From assembly GCA_040307645.1 (NCBI GenBank), contig JAWRJF010000088.1:1-31911 (forward strand): a DNA stretch of 31,911 nucleotides. The letters run 5' to 3'. The DNA comes from JAVXAG01 sp040307645. GTDB lineage: Bacteria; Bacillota; Clostridia; Peptostreptococcales; Anaerovoracaceae. Of the stretch, positions 15,669 to 24,276 are shown piece by piece; the first letter of the stretch is position 1, and each line of letters begins with the position of its first letter. The notes beneath the pieces are model-generated. The model was not told where the DNA came from and ran no database searches. It saw only the letters and a list, made by a program, of their open reading frames with translations. The position numbers and the translations under genes were made by a program.

Positions 15669-16940
15669 ATGAACAAATTTTTACAAAAAATTGGTCTTGG
15701 AGAAAAACTATCCAAGAACTTCTGGGCAATCATCATCATAGCTTTTGGAGGAACTATTATTTACGGTCTGCCGTATTTTAGATTTGACTATTATGATGTA
15801 TACGTTGAAATTTACCACCTTACAAACACCCAGATGGGAGTTTTTGGTAGTGTACTTGGTATTTTCGGAATGATTTCGTATCTGTTTGGTGGTGTAATCG
15901 CTGACAGATTCTCAACAAGGATGATCATAGGGGTATCTCTTATAGGTACTGGACTTGGTGGATTCGTGCATTTATTGCCACTTAGTTTCCCTGCAATGGT
16001 TTGTCTTTATGCTTTTTGGGGTATTTCATCACTTTTTGCATTCTGGCCAGCATGTGTTAAGGCTGTAAGAATTCTGTCAGGCTCTGGGGACCAGGGAAAA
16101 GCTTTCGGTTTTTTTGAAGGTGGCCGTGGTATTGCAGCAGCTTTAATGACAATGGCTGCAGTGGCTGCATTTAGAATTGGAGCAGGAAACATGGAAAACC
16201 AGGCGCTAGGTATGCGTTATGTTATTATATTCTACTCAGTGTTGACTGTAGTAATGGGTGTTTTAGCGTTCTTTGTTGTAAAAGATGATAAAGTAGAAAC
16301 AAGTGAGAAGATTTCCTTTAAGGGAATAAAAGAAGTAATTAAACTTCCGGCAGTTTGGATTATAGCACTTGTTACTTTCTGTAACTATGTATTTACACTT
16401 TCCTTATACTACTTCACACCATATTCAACTGGAATACTTGGTGCAACAGTAACATTTGCGGCAAGTCTTGCAGCATTTACAAAGTGGTTATCTCTGTTTG
16501 GTAATATCGGTGGCGGCTACATAACTGACAAAGTAGGTACTGGTAACATTCTGCTAATTTCATTTCTTGTAATGGCAACTGGTACAACAGGTATTCTACT
16601 TCTACCAACAAACTCAGGAAGTATTGTTTGGTTCACAATTATCTTTATTGCAATTTACTTATTCTATCATGTTAACGCAGCTATGACATGGGCTATGATG
16701 GATGAAGGAGCTATTCCTGAAAAGTACTCAGGTACAGCGGCTGGTATAATTTCGACAATTGGATACTTACCGGAAATATTCTGCTCAGTACTTGCAGGTA
16801 TTCTTATTGACCAGAACCCTGGAGTAACAGGTTTCAGACAGTACTTTGGATTCCTTATTGCTATGCTGTTATTAGGTGCAGTATTAGTTGTAATTTGGAA
16901 AAAGTTCCTTAAAAAACTAAGATCAAAGGAAGAAAAATAA
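15669..16940 (+). CDS. Major facilitator superfamily transporter (OPA/NarK-like)
   Basis: 423 aa with 12 predicted helices. TM1-2 includes YDVYVEIYHLTNTQMGVFGS and the MFS loop-2 motif GGVIADRFSTRM (G-x-x-x-D-R-x-x-x-R). The centre (KISFKGIKEVIKLPAVW) is the cytoplasmic loop. Helix 8-9 has GGGYITDKVGTGN, a second loop motif. The pattern resembles oxalate/formate, OPA and nitrate-type importers. AAAGAGGAG precedes the ATG, and the next gene starts two bases after its stop. It is unlike the first MFS protein of the cassette, so the two probably carry different substrates or act in opposite directions. Confidence 0.88.
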   Translation: MNKFLQKIGLGEKLSKNFWAIIIIAFGGTIIYGLPYFRFDYYDVYVEIYHLTNTQMGVFGSVLGIFGMISYLFGGVIADRFSTRMIIGVSLIGTGLGGFVHLLPLSFPAMVCLYAFWGISSLFAFWPACVKAVRILSGSGDQGKAFGFFEGGRGIAAALMTMAAVAAFRIGAGNMENQALGMRYVIIFYSVLTVVMGVLAFFVVKDDKVETSEKISFKGIKEVIKLPAVWIIALVTFCNYVFTLSLYYFTPYSTGILGATVTFAASLAAFTKWLSLFGNIGGGYITDKVGTGNILLISFLVMATGTTGILLLPTNSGSIVWFTIIFIAIYLFYHVNAAMTWAMMDEGAIPEKYSGTAAGIISTIGYLPEIFCSVLAGILIDQNPGVTGFRQYFGFLIAMLLLGAVLVVIWKKFLKKLRSKEEK

Positions 16941-16942
16941 AA

Positions 16943-18790
16943 ATGGATAAAACTGAAAAAAATTATATTTTTGAAAGAGTGTTTATTGAAACACCGGTAG
17001 ATACTGATAATGATGGAAAGCTAGATTTAATAGCTGCTTATATTAAACGACCAAAGACAACATTAAAGGGACTAAAGGTTCCTGCGATATTTGTTGCGAA
17101 TCCATATCTTATGTTCTGTAATGAAGATTGGTATGTTCCGCATAATGTAGATCAAGAAGTTAAAGTTTTTTCAGAGCAGAATATAAAAGAAAGTGATATT
17201 AAGTATGACTTTAGTGAGGATATAACTAGCAAACCTACAGTGGTAAGAGAAACTGCAGGCTTTGCTGAATCTGCTGAAATTAATGAGGACGTTGAGTTTG
17301 AGTGTATTTCAGAGCTTTACGATCACTTTATCGAAAGAGATTATGCTGCAATATATAGTGGCGGGCTTGGAACAAGAGGGTCAGATGGTATTACCATTAC
17401 CGGCTCAAGGGAAGAAGTTCTTGCCTTTAAAGCAGTTATAGATTGGTTAAATGGTAGATGTAGAGCGTTTACTGACAAGGAAAGCAATATAGAAATTAAA
17501 GCTGATTGGTGCACAGGAAATGTTGCAATGTCAGCGCTTTCATACCTTGGAACAATGTGCATTGCTGTGGCAAGTACAGGAGTTGAAGGTCTTAAGACTA
17601 TTATTCCTGAAGGTGCTATTAGTAACTGGTACAACTATTATAGATACAATGGTCTTAATCTTCCTGCTATGGGTTGGCAGGGAGATGACCTTGATATCCT
17701 TGCAAAATATTGCTTTAGCCGAGCTAAAGATGAAGAAGATTTTAATTCAATAAAAGAAAGATTTGAAGCTTCACAGGAGAAACTTCTAGCGGGAGAGGAT
17801 AGAGACAGTGGCAACTACAATAAGTTCTGGGATGAAAGAAATTATCTTAATCTAGTTAAAAATATAAAAGCATCAGTATTCATGATACAGGGCCTAAACG
17901 ATTGGAATGTTAAGACGAATCAGTGCATACCGTTTTTTGAAGCACTAGAAGAGCATAATATACCTAGAAAAATGATGTTACATCAGGGAGACCATACTTA
18001 CATCTACAAACTGATAGGGGCAGGCACAGTGCCGATTATAGAAAGATGGTTAGACCACTATCTAAAAGACATGGAGACTGGAATTGAAAAGGAACCAGAA
18101 GTTCTTATCCAAAGCAATACGGATCAGAGTATTTGGCAGGAGTCATCTACATGGCCACCTTTTGATGAATGCCATAGATTTCCGGTAGAAGCAAAAGGTG
18201 AAAAGAAGATTGTAGATGATATTAGCAAGACAGTTTTCGATAAAGAAAAAGACAATCTTAAAGATTGGCTAGATGAATTAATTTTATCTGAATCGCCTCT
18301 ATACGAAAATAGACTTAAATATATTTGGGATCCTGCAAAAGATGGTGCAAAAGGAGATATGAGGTTTGCGGGCCATGCAAAGGTTTCTTTCCAGGCAGCA
18401 ATTGATAAACCTACTGCTATTCTAAGTGCCATGCTTGTAGATATTGGAGAAGAGTGTAGATTAACGTGTGAGCAGATAAAAGATGAGAAAGAAAAATTTA
18501 CGTTTGGAGTTGAGGCTGAACCATCAAAGTATAAGGTTATTACAAGAGGATGGCTAAATGCACAGAATAGAACTGAAATTTGGTCTAAAGAAACTATAAA
18601 AGAAGGTGTTTTCTACCATTATAGTTTCCAGATGGTGCCCACTGACTATATCGTAAAGGAAGGTCATAAAATTGCATTAATAATCTACGGAATTGATGCT
18701 GAGGCTACACAGAGACCTAAAACGATAACAGAAATAACAGTTAAACAGGACACTATAGACGTAATTTGCCCTATAAAGCTAAATAAATAG
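16943..18790 (+). CDS. Xaa-Pro dipeptidyl-peptidase-like serine hydrolase (S15/CocE)
   Basis: 615 aa. The start ERVFIETPVDTDNDGKLDLI is characteristic of PepX-type enzymes. The alpha/beta-hydrolase triad is visible: Ser200 in SALSYLGTM (relatives have G-x-S-Y-L-G; here Ala replaces the first Gly), Asp320 in QGLNDWNVKTNQ and His351 in HQGDHTYIY. VEGLKTIIPEGAISNWYNYY is the family segment after the nucleophile. A C-terminal jelly-roll domain (about 380-615) follows. No signal peptide, so it acts in the cytoplasm. PepX enzymes release Xaa-Pro dipeptides from proline-rich peptides; CocE relatives cut esters. Last gene of the cassette, with a strong terminator behind it. Shorter than lactobacillal PepX (about 790 aa) because the N-terminal helical domain is absent. 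Confidence 0.88.
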   Translation: MDKTEKNYIFERVFIETPVDTDNDGKLDLIAAYIKRPKTTLKGLKVPAIFVANPYLMFCNEDWYVPHNVDQEVKVFSEQNIKESDIKYDFSEDITSKPTVVRETAGFAESAEINEDVEFECISELYDHFIERDYAAIYSGGLGTRGSDGITITGSREEVLAFKAVIDWLNGRCRAFTDKESNIEIKADWCTGNVAMSALSYLGTMCIAVASTGVEGLKTIIPEGAISNWYNYYRYNGLNLPAMGWQGDDLDILAKYCFSRAKDEEDFNSIKERFEASQEKLLAGEDRDSGNYNKFWDERNYLNLVKNIKASVFMIQGLNDWNVKTNQCIPFFEALEEHNIPRKMMLHQGDHTYIYKLIGAGTVPIIERWLDHYLKDMETGIEKEPEVLIQSNTDQSIWQESSTWPPFDECHRFPVEAKGEKKIVDDISKTVFDKEKDNLKDWLDELILSESPLYENRLKYIWDPAKDGAKGDMRFAGHAKVSFQAAIDKPTAILSAMLVDIGEECRLTCEQIKDEKEKFTFGVEAEPSKYKVITRGWLNAQNRTEIWSKETIKEGVFYHYSFQMVPTDYIVKEGHKIALIIYGIDAEATQRPKTITEITVKQDTIDVICPIKLNK

Positions 18791-18794
18791 AGAA

Positions 18795-18838
18795 ACACAA
18801 AAAAACAGCTACTTGAAAAAAAGTAGCTGTTTTTGTGT
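18795..18838 (+). terminator. Strong terminator of the peptide cassette
   Basis: ACAGCTACT pairs with AGTAGCTGT around a short A-rich loop, extended by ACACAAAAA against TTTTTGTGT. The long A/T arms would work on both strands, and nhaC converges from the right. A further 9-bp repeat, AATAAGAAT / ATTCTTATT (18900-18925), overlaps the nhaC stop. Confidence 0.9.
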
Positions 18839-18920
18839 GTTATATCAGCTTTTAAGCAGTTAGTATCTCTTGATTTTTAGCTAACTCTTCTTCCCTTTTA
18901 ATAAGAATCTCCTGATATTC

Positions 18921-20342
18921 TTATTCTGTCATTTTTTCCATTGTAATTCCGGTAAATCCATAGAAGATAGATACCAGAGGACATAGCCAGCAAAGTATTG
19001 CGTATGGACCGTATCCACCTGCGCCCCATTGACCGATGCCGAATACACTGTGCATATATGCACCACATGGACTCCAAGGTACTAGGTTAGATGTAACGGT
19101 ACCGGAATCTTCAAGACATCTGGATAAATTCTTTGCTTTCAGTCTAGAATCTTCAAAAGCTTCTTTATACATTCTTCCTGGCAGAATAAGAGCAAGGTAC
19201 TGATTTCCTGTAACAAGGTTTACAAAGAATGAAGAGAAAATTGTCAATGTAACAAGTAGTCCTCTTGACTTAACATATTTTAATAATGATTGAGCAATTC
19301 TTTCAAGTATACCTGTACATTCAATAATGCCTCCGAATACCATTGCGCAAATAATTAAGTTTACTGTCCAAAGCATGGAGTCCATGCCTCCACGTGTAAA
19401 CAGTGAAACTACGTTTGGAGTAATTGCATCAGGATTGCTAAAAGAGAATCCATAGTGTAGAACTCCAGGGATAACACCTATGCTTGATCCTTGGAAGAAG
19501 ATAGCACAGAATACCCCAAGGATGATTCCCATCATCATACCGGGTATAGCCGGTAGCTTGAAAGAAACCATAACTATTACTAGTACAGGTGGTAATAATA
19601 AGAAAATGTTCATATTAAACAAGCTTGCTATTTCGTTTTGTAATGCGTGAACGTTGGACATATCAACGGCACCTGAATAGCGGCTTCCTATAATACCATA
19701 TACTATTAGAGCTATAACTAATGACGGGGTTACTGTATATACCATGTGTCTTATGTGTTCGAAAAGTTCTGATCCGGCACACGCTGGAGCGATATTTGTG
19801 GTATCTGACAATGGAGACATTTTATCGCCAAAAAGTGCTCCGGATACTACTGCACCAGCAGATATAGCTGTTGGGATGCCTAGGCTTGTACCGATACCAA
19901 CTAAAGCTATGCCCACTGTGCCTGCAGATGTCCATGATGAACCTGTAGCTAGTGATACTATACCACAGATTAAACATGCTGCAATTAAGAATATGCTTGG
20001 TCTCAAAATCATTAAGCCATAGTATACCATTGCTGGGACGATTCCACTTAGAATCCATGATCCTATTAAGCAGCCTACAAGTAACAAGATAAGGACAGCT
20101 TGCATTGATCTCCCGATTGCGGACATAATACCTTTCTCAAGGAATGACCATTTGTAACCATTAATAATTGCGATAATTCCAGCAAAAAGAGCTGATGCTA
20201 GTAAGGCGATATGAGCATCACCATAATGACACACCCACGCCTCTCCGAATAACTTTCCCATTACGTTCAAGCAATAACATAGGTTTAATACTGTGATTAA
20301 AAGCACTAGTGAAGCTTGCCACATTGGAATTTTTTTGCCCAT
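18921..20342 (-). CDS. nhaC: NhaC-family Na+/H+ antiporter
   Basis: 473 aa with about 11-12 membrane helices. Family hallmarks include the LATGSSWTSAGTVGIALVGI region and GALFGDKMSPLSDTTNIAPA, whose acidic and polar residues lie in the ion path. NLVTGNQYLALILPG and DSGTVTSNLVPWSPCGAYMH are also characteristic. The start is put at 20342, because AGGAGG lies ten bases before this ATG, and the earlier in-frame ATG at 20390 has none. NhaC relatives exchange Na+ for H+ or couple Na+/H+ to organic acids or amino acids. It has its own sigma-54 promoter (20394-20409), so it is probably induced with a catabolic pathway and not used for housekeeping. Confidence 0.92.
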   Translation of the reverse strand: MGKKIPMWQASLVLLITVLNLCYCLNVMGKLFGEAWVCHYGDAHIALLASALFAGIIAIINGYKWSFLEKGIMSAIGRSMQAVLILLLVGCLIGSWILSGIVPAMVYYGLMILRPSIFLIAACLICGIVSLATGSSWTSAGTVGIALVGIGTSLGIPTAISAGAVVSGALFGDKMSPLSDTTNIAPACAGSELFEHIRHMVYTVTPSLVIALIVYGIIGSRYSGAVDMSNVHALQNEIASLFNMNIFLLLPPVLVIVMVSFKLPAIPGMMMGIILGVFCAIFFQGSSIGVIPGVLHYGFSFSNPDAITPNVVSLFTRGGMDSMLWTVNLIICAMVFGGIIECTGILERIAQSLLKYVKSRGLLVTLTIFSSFFVNLVTGNQYLALILPGRMYKEAFEDSRLKAKNLSRCLEDSGTVTSNLVPWSPCGAYMHSVFGIGQWGAGGYGPYAILCWLCPLVSIFYGFTGITMEKMTE

Positions 20343-20393
20343 TTTCTTAAATCCTCCTATATAGAAATTTTGTTGAACAATATAAGACATAAG

Positions 20394-20409
20394 AGCAATA
20401 TTTGTGCCA
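20394..20409 (-). promoter_or_regulatory. Sigma-54 (-24/-12) promoter of nhaC
   Basis: On the minus strand TGGCAC (20409-20404), a five-base spacer AAATA, then TTGCT (20398-20394). This matches the RpoN consensus TGGCAC-N5-TTGCW exactly at the invariant GG and GC, with correct spacing. It lies about 50 bases before the nhaC start, and a sigma-54 activator gene is the next gene upstream. Confidence 0.85.
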
Positions 20410-20431
20410 TAATATAAAAAGGCTATTTATC

Positions 20432-20445
20432 AACATTCCTATGTT
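20432..20445. promoter_or_regulatory. Candidate activator-binding repeat
   Basis: AACAT (20432-20436) and ATGTT (20441-20445) form an inverted repeat with a four-base spacer, about 23 bases upstream of the -24 box. Enhancer sites for sigma-54 activators are usually farther away, so the assignment is weak. A second small palindrome, TTGTTGAACAA (20370-20380), lies between promoter and gene. Confidence 0.25.
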
Positions 20446-20465
20446 TTAAATTTTGGAAAAGCAAA

Positions 20466-20493
20466 AAATTTTGCCTGTTAATAGGCAAAATTT
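20466..20493 (-). terminator. Terminator of the sigma-54 activator gene
   Basis: On the minus strand an 11-bp stem, AAATTTTGCCT / AGGCAAAATTT, has a six-base loop and is followed by a T-rich run. It separates the activator transcript from the nhaC promoter. Confidence 0.8.
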
Positions 20494-20507
20494 CTTTCGC
20501 TTGGTTT

Positions 20508-21440
20508 TTATTTCTTTACTATGTCCTGATAGTTTATTTCATGTTTGTCGATTTTATACTTTAGGGACTGTCTAGTAAGTTTAAGGGATTTTGCGGCATC
20601 TGACAGTGATTTGCCATTTTCTAGAGCGTTGAGTATAATATCTTTTTCATATTCGTCCATTAATTCTGTCAATCCTTTATTATTATCTGCATAGTCGTTC
20701 TTTATATTTACATAGTTATAAGATATTAGATAATCCGGGATATCAGCCATCCTTATCTGAGTATCGTCTACTACGTTAAATGCATATTCAATGACATTTC
20801 TTAATTCCCTGACATTCCCAGGCCATGAATAGTCCATAAAAATCTTATGGACCAGTTCGTTGATATTCTCCACTTTTTTATGCATCTTGCTATTATAGAA
20901 AGTAATGAAATAGTCTACAAGAAGGTCTATATCCTCCTTCCTTTCCTTTAGCGGAGGTAGATTAAACTGCATTACACCAAGCCTGTAGAATAAATCTTTC
21001 CTCAACATATTTTTGTTGATTGCTTCATCAGGGGTTACATTCATAGCGGATATTATTCTAACATCTACATTTATGTATTTTTCACCGCCAATTTTCATAT
21101 ACCTTTGCTCTTCTACTACTTTTAAAAGCTTTGCTTGAAGATCTACACTCATAGAATTTATTTCATCTAGAAAGAGGGTACCACTATTGGCAATCTCAAA
21201 AATACCTTTTCTGTTTTCTGCTCCTGTAAAGCTTCCTTTCACCGTCCCGAATATAATACTTTCCATTAGAGAATCCGGTATGGCTGCGCAGTTAAGGGAT
21301 ATAAAAGGCTTGTTGCATCTGCTGCTGGCGCTATGTATTGATTCAACAACCAGCTCTTTGCCTGTTCCTGACTCGCCGATTACCATGACGGGAGAGTCAT
21401 TTTCTGCAACTTTGATTATCTTTTCTTTTATATTAATCAT
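20508..21440 (-). CDS. Sigma-54 activator lacking its N-terminal sensor domain
   Basis: 310 aa from the first ATG. Central AAA+ domain: Walker A GESGTGKE (22-29), the sigma-54-contact loop GSFTGA (GAFTGA in most members), Walker B GTLFLDEI and the Arg region RKDLFYRLGV. A Fis-type helix-turn-helix ends the protein (LSDAAKSLKLTRQSLKYKID). In the same frame, coding-like sequence without a start extends 5' of the ATG to a stop at about 21557 and reads as the linker normally following a PAS domain (...DELYKTDSIITKNKAM). The expected PAS sensor is missing, and the amidohydrolase start abuts. ATG 21440 has only a poor ribosome-binding site. Either a 5'-truncated gene or a sensor-less, constitutive activator; target probably nhaC. 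Confidence 0.8.
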   Translation of the reverse strand: MINIKEKIIKVAENDSPVMVIGESGTGKELVVESIHSASSRCNKPFISLNCAAIPDSLMESIIFGTVKGSFTGAENRKGIFEIANSGTLFLDEINSMSVDLQAKLLKVVEEQRYMKIGGEKYINVDVRIISAMNVTPDEAINKNMLRKDLFYRLGVMQFNLPPLKERKEDIDLLVDYFITFYNSKMHKKVENINELVHKIFMDYSWPGNVRELRNVIEYAFNVVDDTQIRMADIPDYLISYNYVNIKNDYADNNKGLTELMDEYEKDIILNALENGKSLSDAAKSLKLTRQSLKYKIDKHEINYQDIVKK

Positions 21441-21559
21441 TGCTTTGTTCTTTGTGATTATACTGTCTGTCTTGTACAGTTCATCTCTGTTCTTGTCAAA
21501 ACCATCTTTTTCAACGGTTAAAGTTAAATTACATGATATATCTAAGGAGGAATTATATT

Positions 21560-23182
21560 ATGAAAGTAGCAGACAAAGTTTTTTTTAATGGTAATATCTA
21601 TACAATGAATAATGACTATTATCATGCAGAAGCAATTGCAGTAAAGGACCAGAAAATTCTTTTTGTAGGATCTAATGAGGATTCTAAACAGTATGCCGGC
21701 GAAAAAACTGAAATGATTGATTTAAAGGGTGAGACTGTAATTCCAGGAATTATTGAAAATCATACTCATCTATTAATTGCAGGAGAACTTGAGACTCAGG
21801 TTTTAGCATTTAACAAGACTAAGGAACAAATTCTTGCTGAAGTAGCGGAAGCTGCTAAGACAAAAAAACCAGGTGAATGGGTTCTAGGAAGAGGCTGGAG
21901 CCAGGAAGACTGGGATGATAAGGCATTCCCTACAAGAGAAGATTTAGATAAGGTATGTCCTGATAATCCTGTAGTTATGTATAGAGTTTGTATGCACTGT
22001 TTATGGGTTAATACTAAGGCATTGGAACTTGCCGGAATTACTGATGACACTAAGGACCCTCTTGGTGGAGAAATTATCAGAGATGAAAAGGGAGTTGCAA
22101 CAGGAGTTTTAACAGATGCAGCTACACAAGCCGTAGACAAAATAATTCCACCATACACTGTGGATAATGTAATGCACATGCTTCCTCTTATTGAAAAGAC
22201 TTATCTTAAGAATGGAATAACAACAGTTGTTGACTTAGGCGCAGGATTTTTATCTCCGGCAGGACCGGCCCAAGGGGATACTATGATTAAGGCATTAAAA
22301 AAGTCCTACGAAGAAGACAAAGTTAAACTTCGTTCATATGTCTATGTTAGACCAGGAGAATTGCTGGACGAATACTATAAAAATGGCCCGGAAATAGGAT
22401 TGTATGATGATAGATTAACAGTAAGAGGACAAAAGATTTTTGCTGATGGAACTTTAGGTGCAAGAAGTGCTTGGTTATTGGAAGACTATTCAGACAGACC
22501 TGGTCACAAGGGCAACAATCGTATGTCTTCTGAGGAGTTAGAGTCCCTAGTAAAGAAAGCTTATGATGCAGGATTCCAAACAACAATTCATGGAATAGGA
22601 GATGCTACATTAAAACAAATTGTAGATGTTTACGAAAAAATTTATACTGATTCCAATAAAGATTGCCGCCCAAGAATTGAACATTTTATGATTGCCAGAG
22701 ACCAAGAATTTGAAAGATTTGGCAAATTAAAGGGTATTGCATCAATGCAATTTGTTGAATTAAGTTCAGATTTGGGAATGCTTGAAGAACGTATTGGAAA
22801 AGGACGTATTCACGGTGCATATGCATGGAGAAAGGCTCTTAATTTAGGCATCAAAATAGTAGCAGGCACAGATTATCCGGTTGACTCTGTAAATCCTTTT
22901 GAATCTCTATATTATGCGGTAAGTCGTTGTACCATAAAGGAAGAGCCTATAGGAGGATATAACCCGCAGGAAGCACTTACTAGATATGAAGCTTTAAGAG
23001 CGTACACTTTAGATGGCGCTTATGGCTGTTTTGAAGAGAATATTAAAGGCTCAATAGAAGAAGGAAAACTTGCAGATTTCGCAGTAATAGATCACGATTA
23101 CATGAACTGTAATATTTCAGAAATAAAGGACATTAAGGTTTTGAAAACTATTATCGGTGGTGAAACCATTTACGAAGCATAA
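21560..23182 (+). CDS. YtcJ-type amidohydrolase
   Basis: 540 aa, the usual size of the amidohydrolase-3 (YtcJ-like) group. The metal-binding start of the TIM barrel is PGIIENHTHL (H68, H70). Other family motifs are KIFADGTLGARSAWL, HGIGDATLKQ (metal His), CRPRIEHF (metal His) and GTDYPVDSVNPF (metal Asp), with a small composite beta domain formed by both termini (VFFNGNIYTM, GKLADFAVIDHD). AAGGAGG precedes ATG 21560; the earlier in-frame codon lacks a site. Cytoplasmic hydrolase of an amide or related C-N bond; the substrate is not known. It is divergent from the truncated sigma-54 activator, with only about 120 bases between. Confidence 0.92.
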   Translation: MKVADKVFFNGNIYTMNNDYYHAEAIAVKDQKILFVGSNEDSKQYAGEKTEMIDLKGETVIPGIIENHTHLLIAGELETQVLAFNKTKEQILAEVAEAAKTKKPGEWVLGRGWSQEDWDDKAFPTREDLDKVCPDNPVVMYRVCMHCLWVNTKALELAGITDDTKDPLGGEIIRDEKGVATGVLTDAATQAVDKIIPPYTVDNVMHMLPLIEKTYLKNGITTVVDLGAGFLSPAGPAQGDTMIKALKKSYEEDKVKLRSYVYVRPGELLDEYYKNGPEIGLYDDRLTVRGQKIFADGTLGARSAWLLEDYSDRPGHKGNNRMSSEELESLVKKAYDAGFQTTIHGIGDATLKQIVDVYEKIYTDSNKDCRPRIEHFMIARDQEFERFGKLKGIASMQFVELSSDLGMLEERIGKGRIHGAYAWRKALNLGIKIVAGTDYPVDSVNPFESLYYAVSRCTIKEEPIGGYNPQEALTRYEALRAYTLDGAYGCFEENIKGSIEEGKLADFAVIDHDYMNCNISEIKDIKVLKTIIGGETIYEA

Positions 23183-23218
23183 AAAATAGTTTTGCATTAG
23201 TCATACATATAAACTTAG

Positions 23219-23254
23219 AAAAGAGGAGCTTCCGTTTCGGAGGGTCCTCTTTTT
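23219..23254 (+). terminator. Terminator after the amidohydrolase
   Basis: AAAAGAGGA (23219-23227) pairs with TCCTCTTTT (23245-23253), with an inner CTTCCG / CGGAGG stem and a TTT loop, followed by a T-rich run. Confidence 0.85.
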
Positions 23255-23278
23255 CTTCTTTGCAGTTCCGTAAAAGAA

Positions 23279-23307
23279 TTGCAATTAGGCGAATTTTAGG
23301 GTATCAT
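23279..23307 (+). promoter_or_regulatory. Promoter of the DUF134 gene
   Basis: TTGCAA (23279-23284) and TATCAT (23302-23307) with a 17-base spacer, about 33 bases before the start at 23341. Confidence 0.5.
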
Positions 23308-23340
23308 TGGAATAGTCATATAAGAATAGGAGAAAAGACT

Positions 23341-23805
23341 ATGGCTAGACCTATAAAATTACGTAAAATTGAAAAAATACCTGCAGCTCCTTATTTTGTC
23401 CCATCTGAAGAGGGAATTGAAGGTGTTGAAGTAAGTGTTCTTCTTGTTGAGGAAATTGAAGCTATTAGACTAAAAGATTTAGAAGGACTAGAGCAGGCTG
23501 AATGTGCAGAGCGCATGGAAGTTTCACGTCCTACTTTCCAGAGAATATTACTTTCTGCACGTAAAAAAATTGCAGACAGTCTTATAAATGGTATGGCAAT
23601 ACATATTGACGGTGGTAATTATACCCGGTATATCTGTAATGTTATGTGTGATGATTGCAACACCCAATGGAAAGAGAGTTTTGAAAATTTACAGTTAATA
23701 AAAGAGGGTAAGTATGCATGCCCAACATGTGGCTCCATAAAAATTGACTGCCTAAAAAAATGCAGAGGTAAATTTTGCAACAAAAACTGTTGGAAGCATA
23801 AGTAA
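23341..23805 (+). CDS. DUF134-family regulator with C-terminal cysteine cluster
   Basis: 154 aa. The N-terminus MARPIKLRKIEKIPAAPYFV is the DUF134 signature, and EEIEAIRLKDLEGLEQAECA then RMEVSRPTFQRIL forms a sigma-70 region-4-like helix-turn-helix. The C-terminal half adds a cysteine-rich part: CNVMCDDC, CPTCG and CLKKCRGKFCNKNC, likely zinc or iron-sulfur binding. DUF134 genes usually accompany NifX-like and ferredoxin-MinD genes in anaerobes and are thought to regulate them. The start at 23341 follows AGGAG; the earlier in-frame codon at 23260 is inside the promoter region. Likely binds the repeats at 24280-24328. Confidence 0.88.
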   Translation: MARPIKLRKIEKIPAAPYFVPSEEGIEGVEVSVLLVEEIEAIRLKDLEGLEQAECAERMEVSRPTFQRILLSARKKIADSLINGMAIHIDGGNYTRYICNVMCDDCNTQWKESFENLQLIKEGKYACPTCGSIKIDCLKKCRGKFCNKNCWKHK

Positions 23806-23829
23806 AATTATTAATCAAGGAGAAAAAAG

Positions 23830-24186
23830 ATGGAATTAAAGGAAATCATGGACCAAAAAGTATTTGCTGTAGTGGGAAATACTATTAATGAAGAAAAATA
23901 TGCTTGCAAAATAAAGGATGGACTAGAACAACACGGTTACCGCACTTATGGAGTAGGGAAAGAACTAAAATCTTTAAATGAAATAGATGATAATATCGAC
24001 ATTGTAGATTTGTGTATTAATCCTGTTAAAGGTTTAGAGCTTATGAAAGAATGCAATAAAGATTTTAAGTGTATTGTTATTCAGCCGGGAGCTGAAAGTG
24101 AGGAATTAATAGAGTATCTAGAAGAAAAAAATCTTAATTATGTAGAAGGGTGTTTACTGGTAGGATTAAGATTATATTGTAAATAA
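23830..24186 (+). CDS. CoA-binding-domain protein
   Basis: 118 aa forming one Rossmann-like CoA_binding_2 unit: KVFAVVGNTINEEKYACKIK, then GYRTYGVGKELKSL, DIVDLCINPVKGLELM and VIQPGAESEEL. The family is related to the nucleotide-binding part of succinyl-CoA synthetase, but single-domain members have no settled role. AAGGAGA precedes the ATG, 24 bases after the DUF134 stop, so the two form an operon ended by the hairpin at 24200. Confidence 0.85.
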   Translation: MELKEIMDQKVFAVVGNTINEEKYACKIKDGLEQHGYRTYGVGKELKSLNEIDDNIDIVDLCINPVKGLELMKECNKDFKCIVIQPGAESEELIEYLEEKNLNYVEGCLLVGLRLYCK

Positions 24187-24199
24187 AAGGTTAATTATG

Positions 24200-24226
24200 C
24201 GCACAAGCTTTTGCTGGTGCGTTTTT
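24200..24226 (+). terminator. Terminator after the CoA-binding gene
   Basis: CGCAC (24200-24204) pairs with GTGCG (24217-24221), with an inner AGC/GCT pair and TTTT loop, followed by TTTTTCTTTTTTT. Confidence 0.9.
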
Positions 24227-24276
24227 CTTTTTTTAGAGGGTTTAAAGTGTTTTCTTTGAAAAAATAAAATAGGTTA

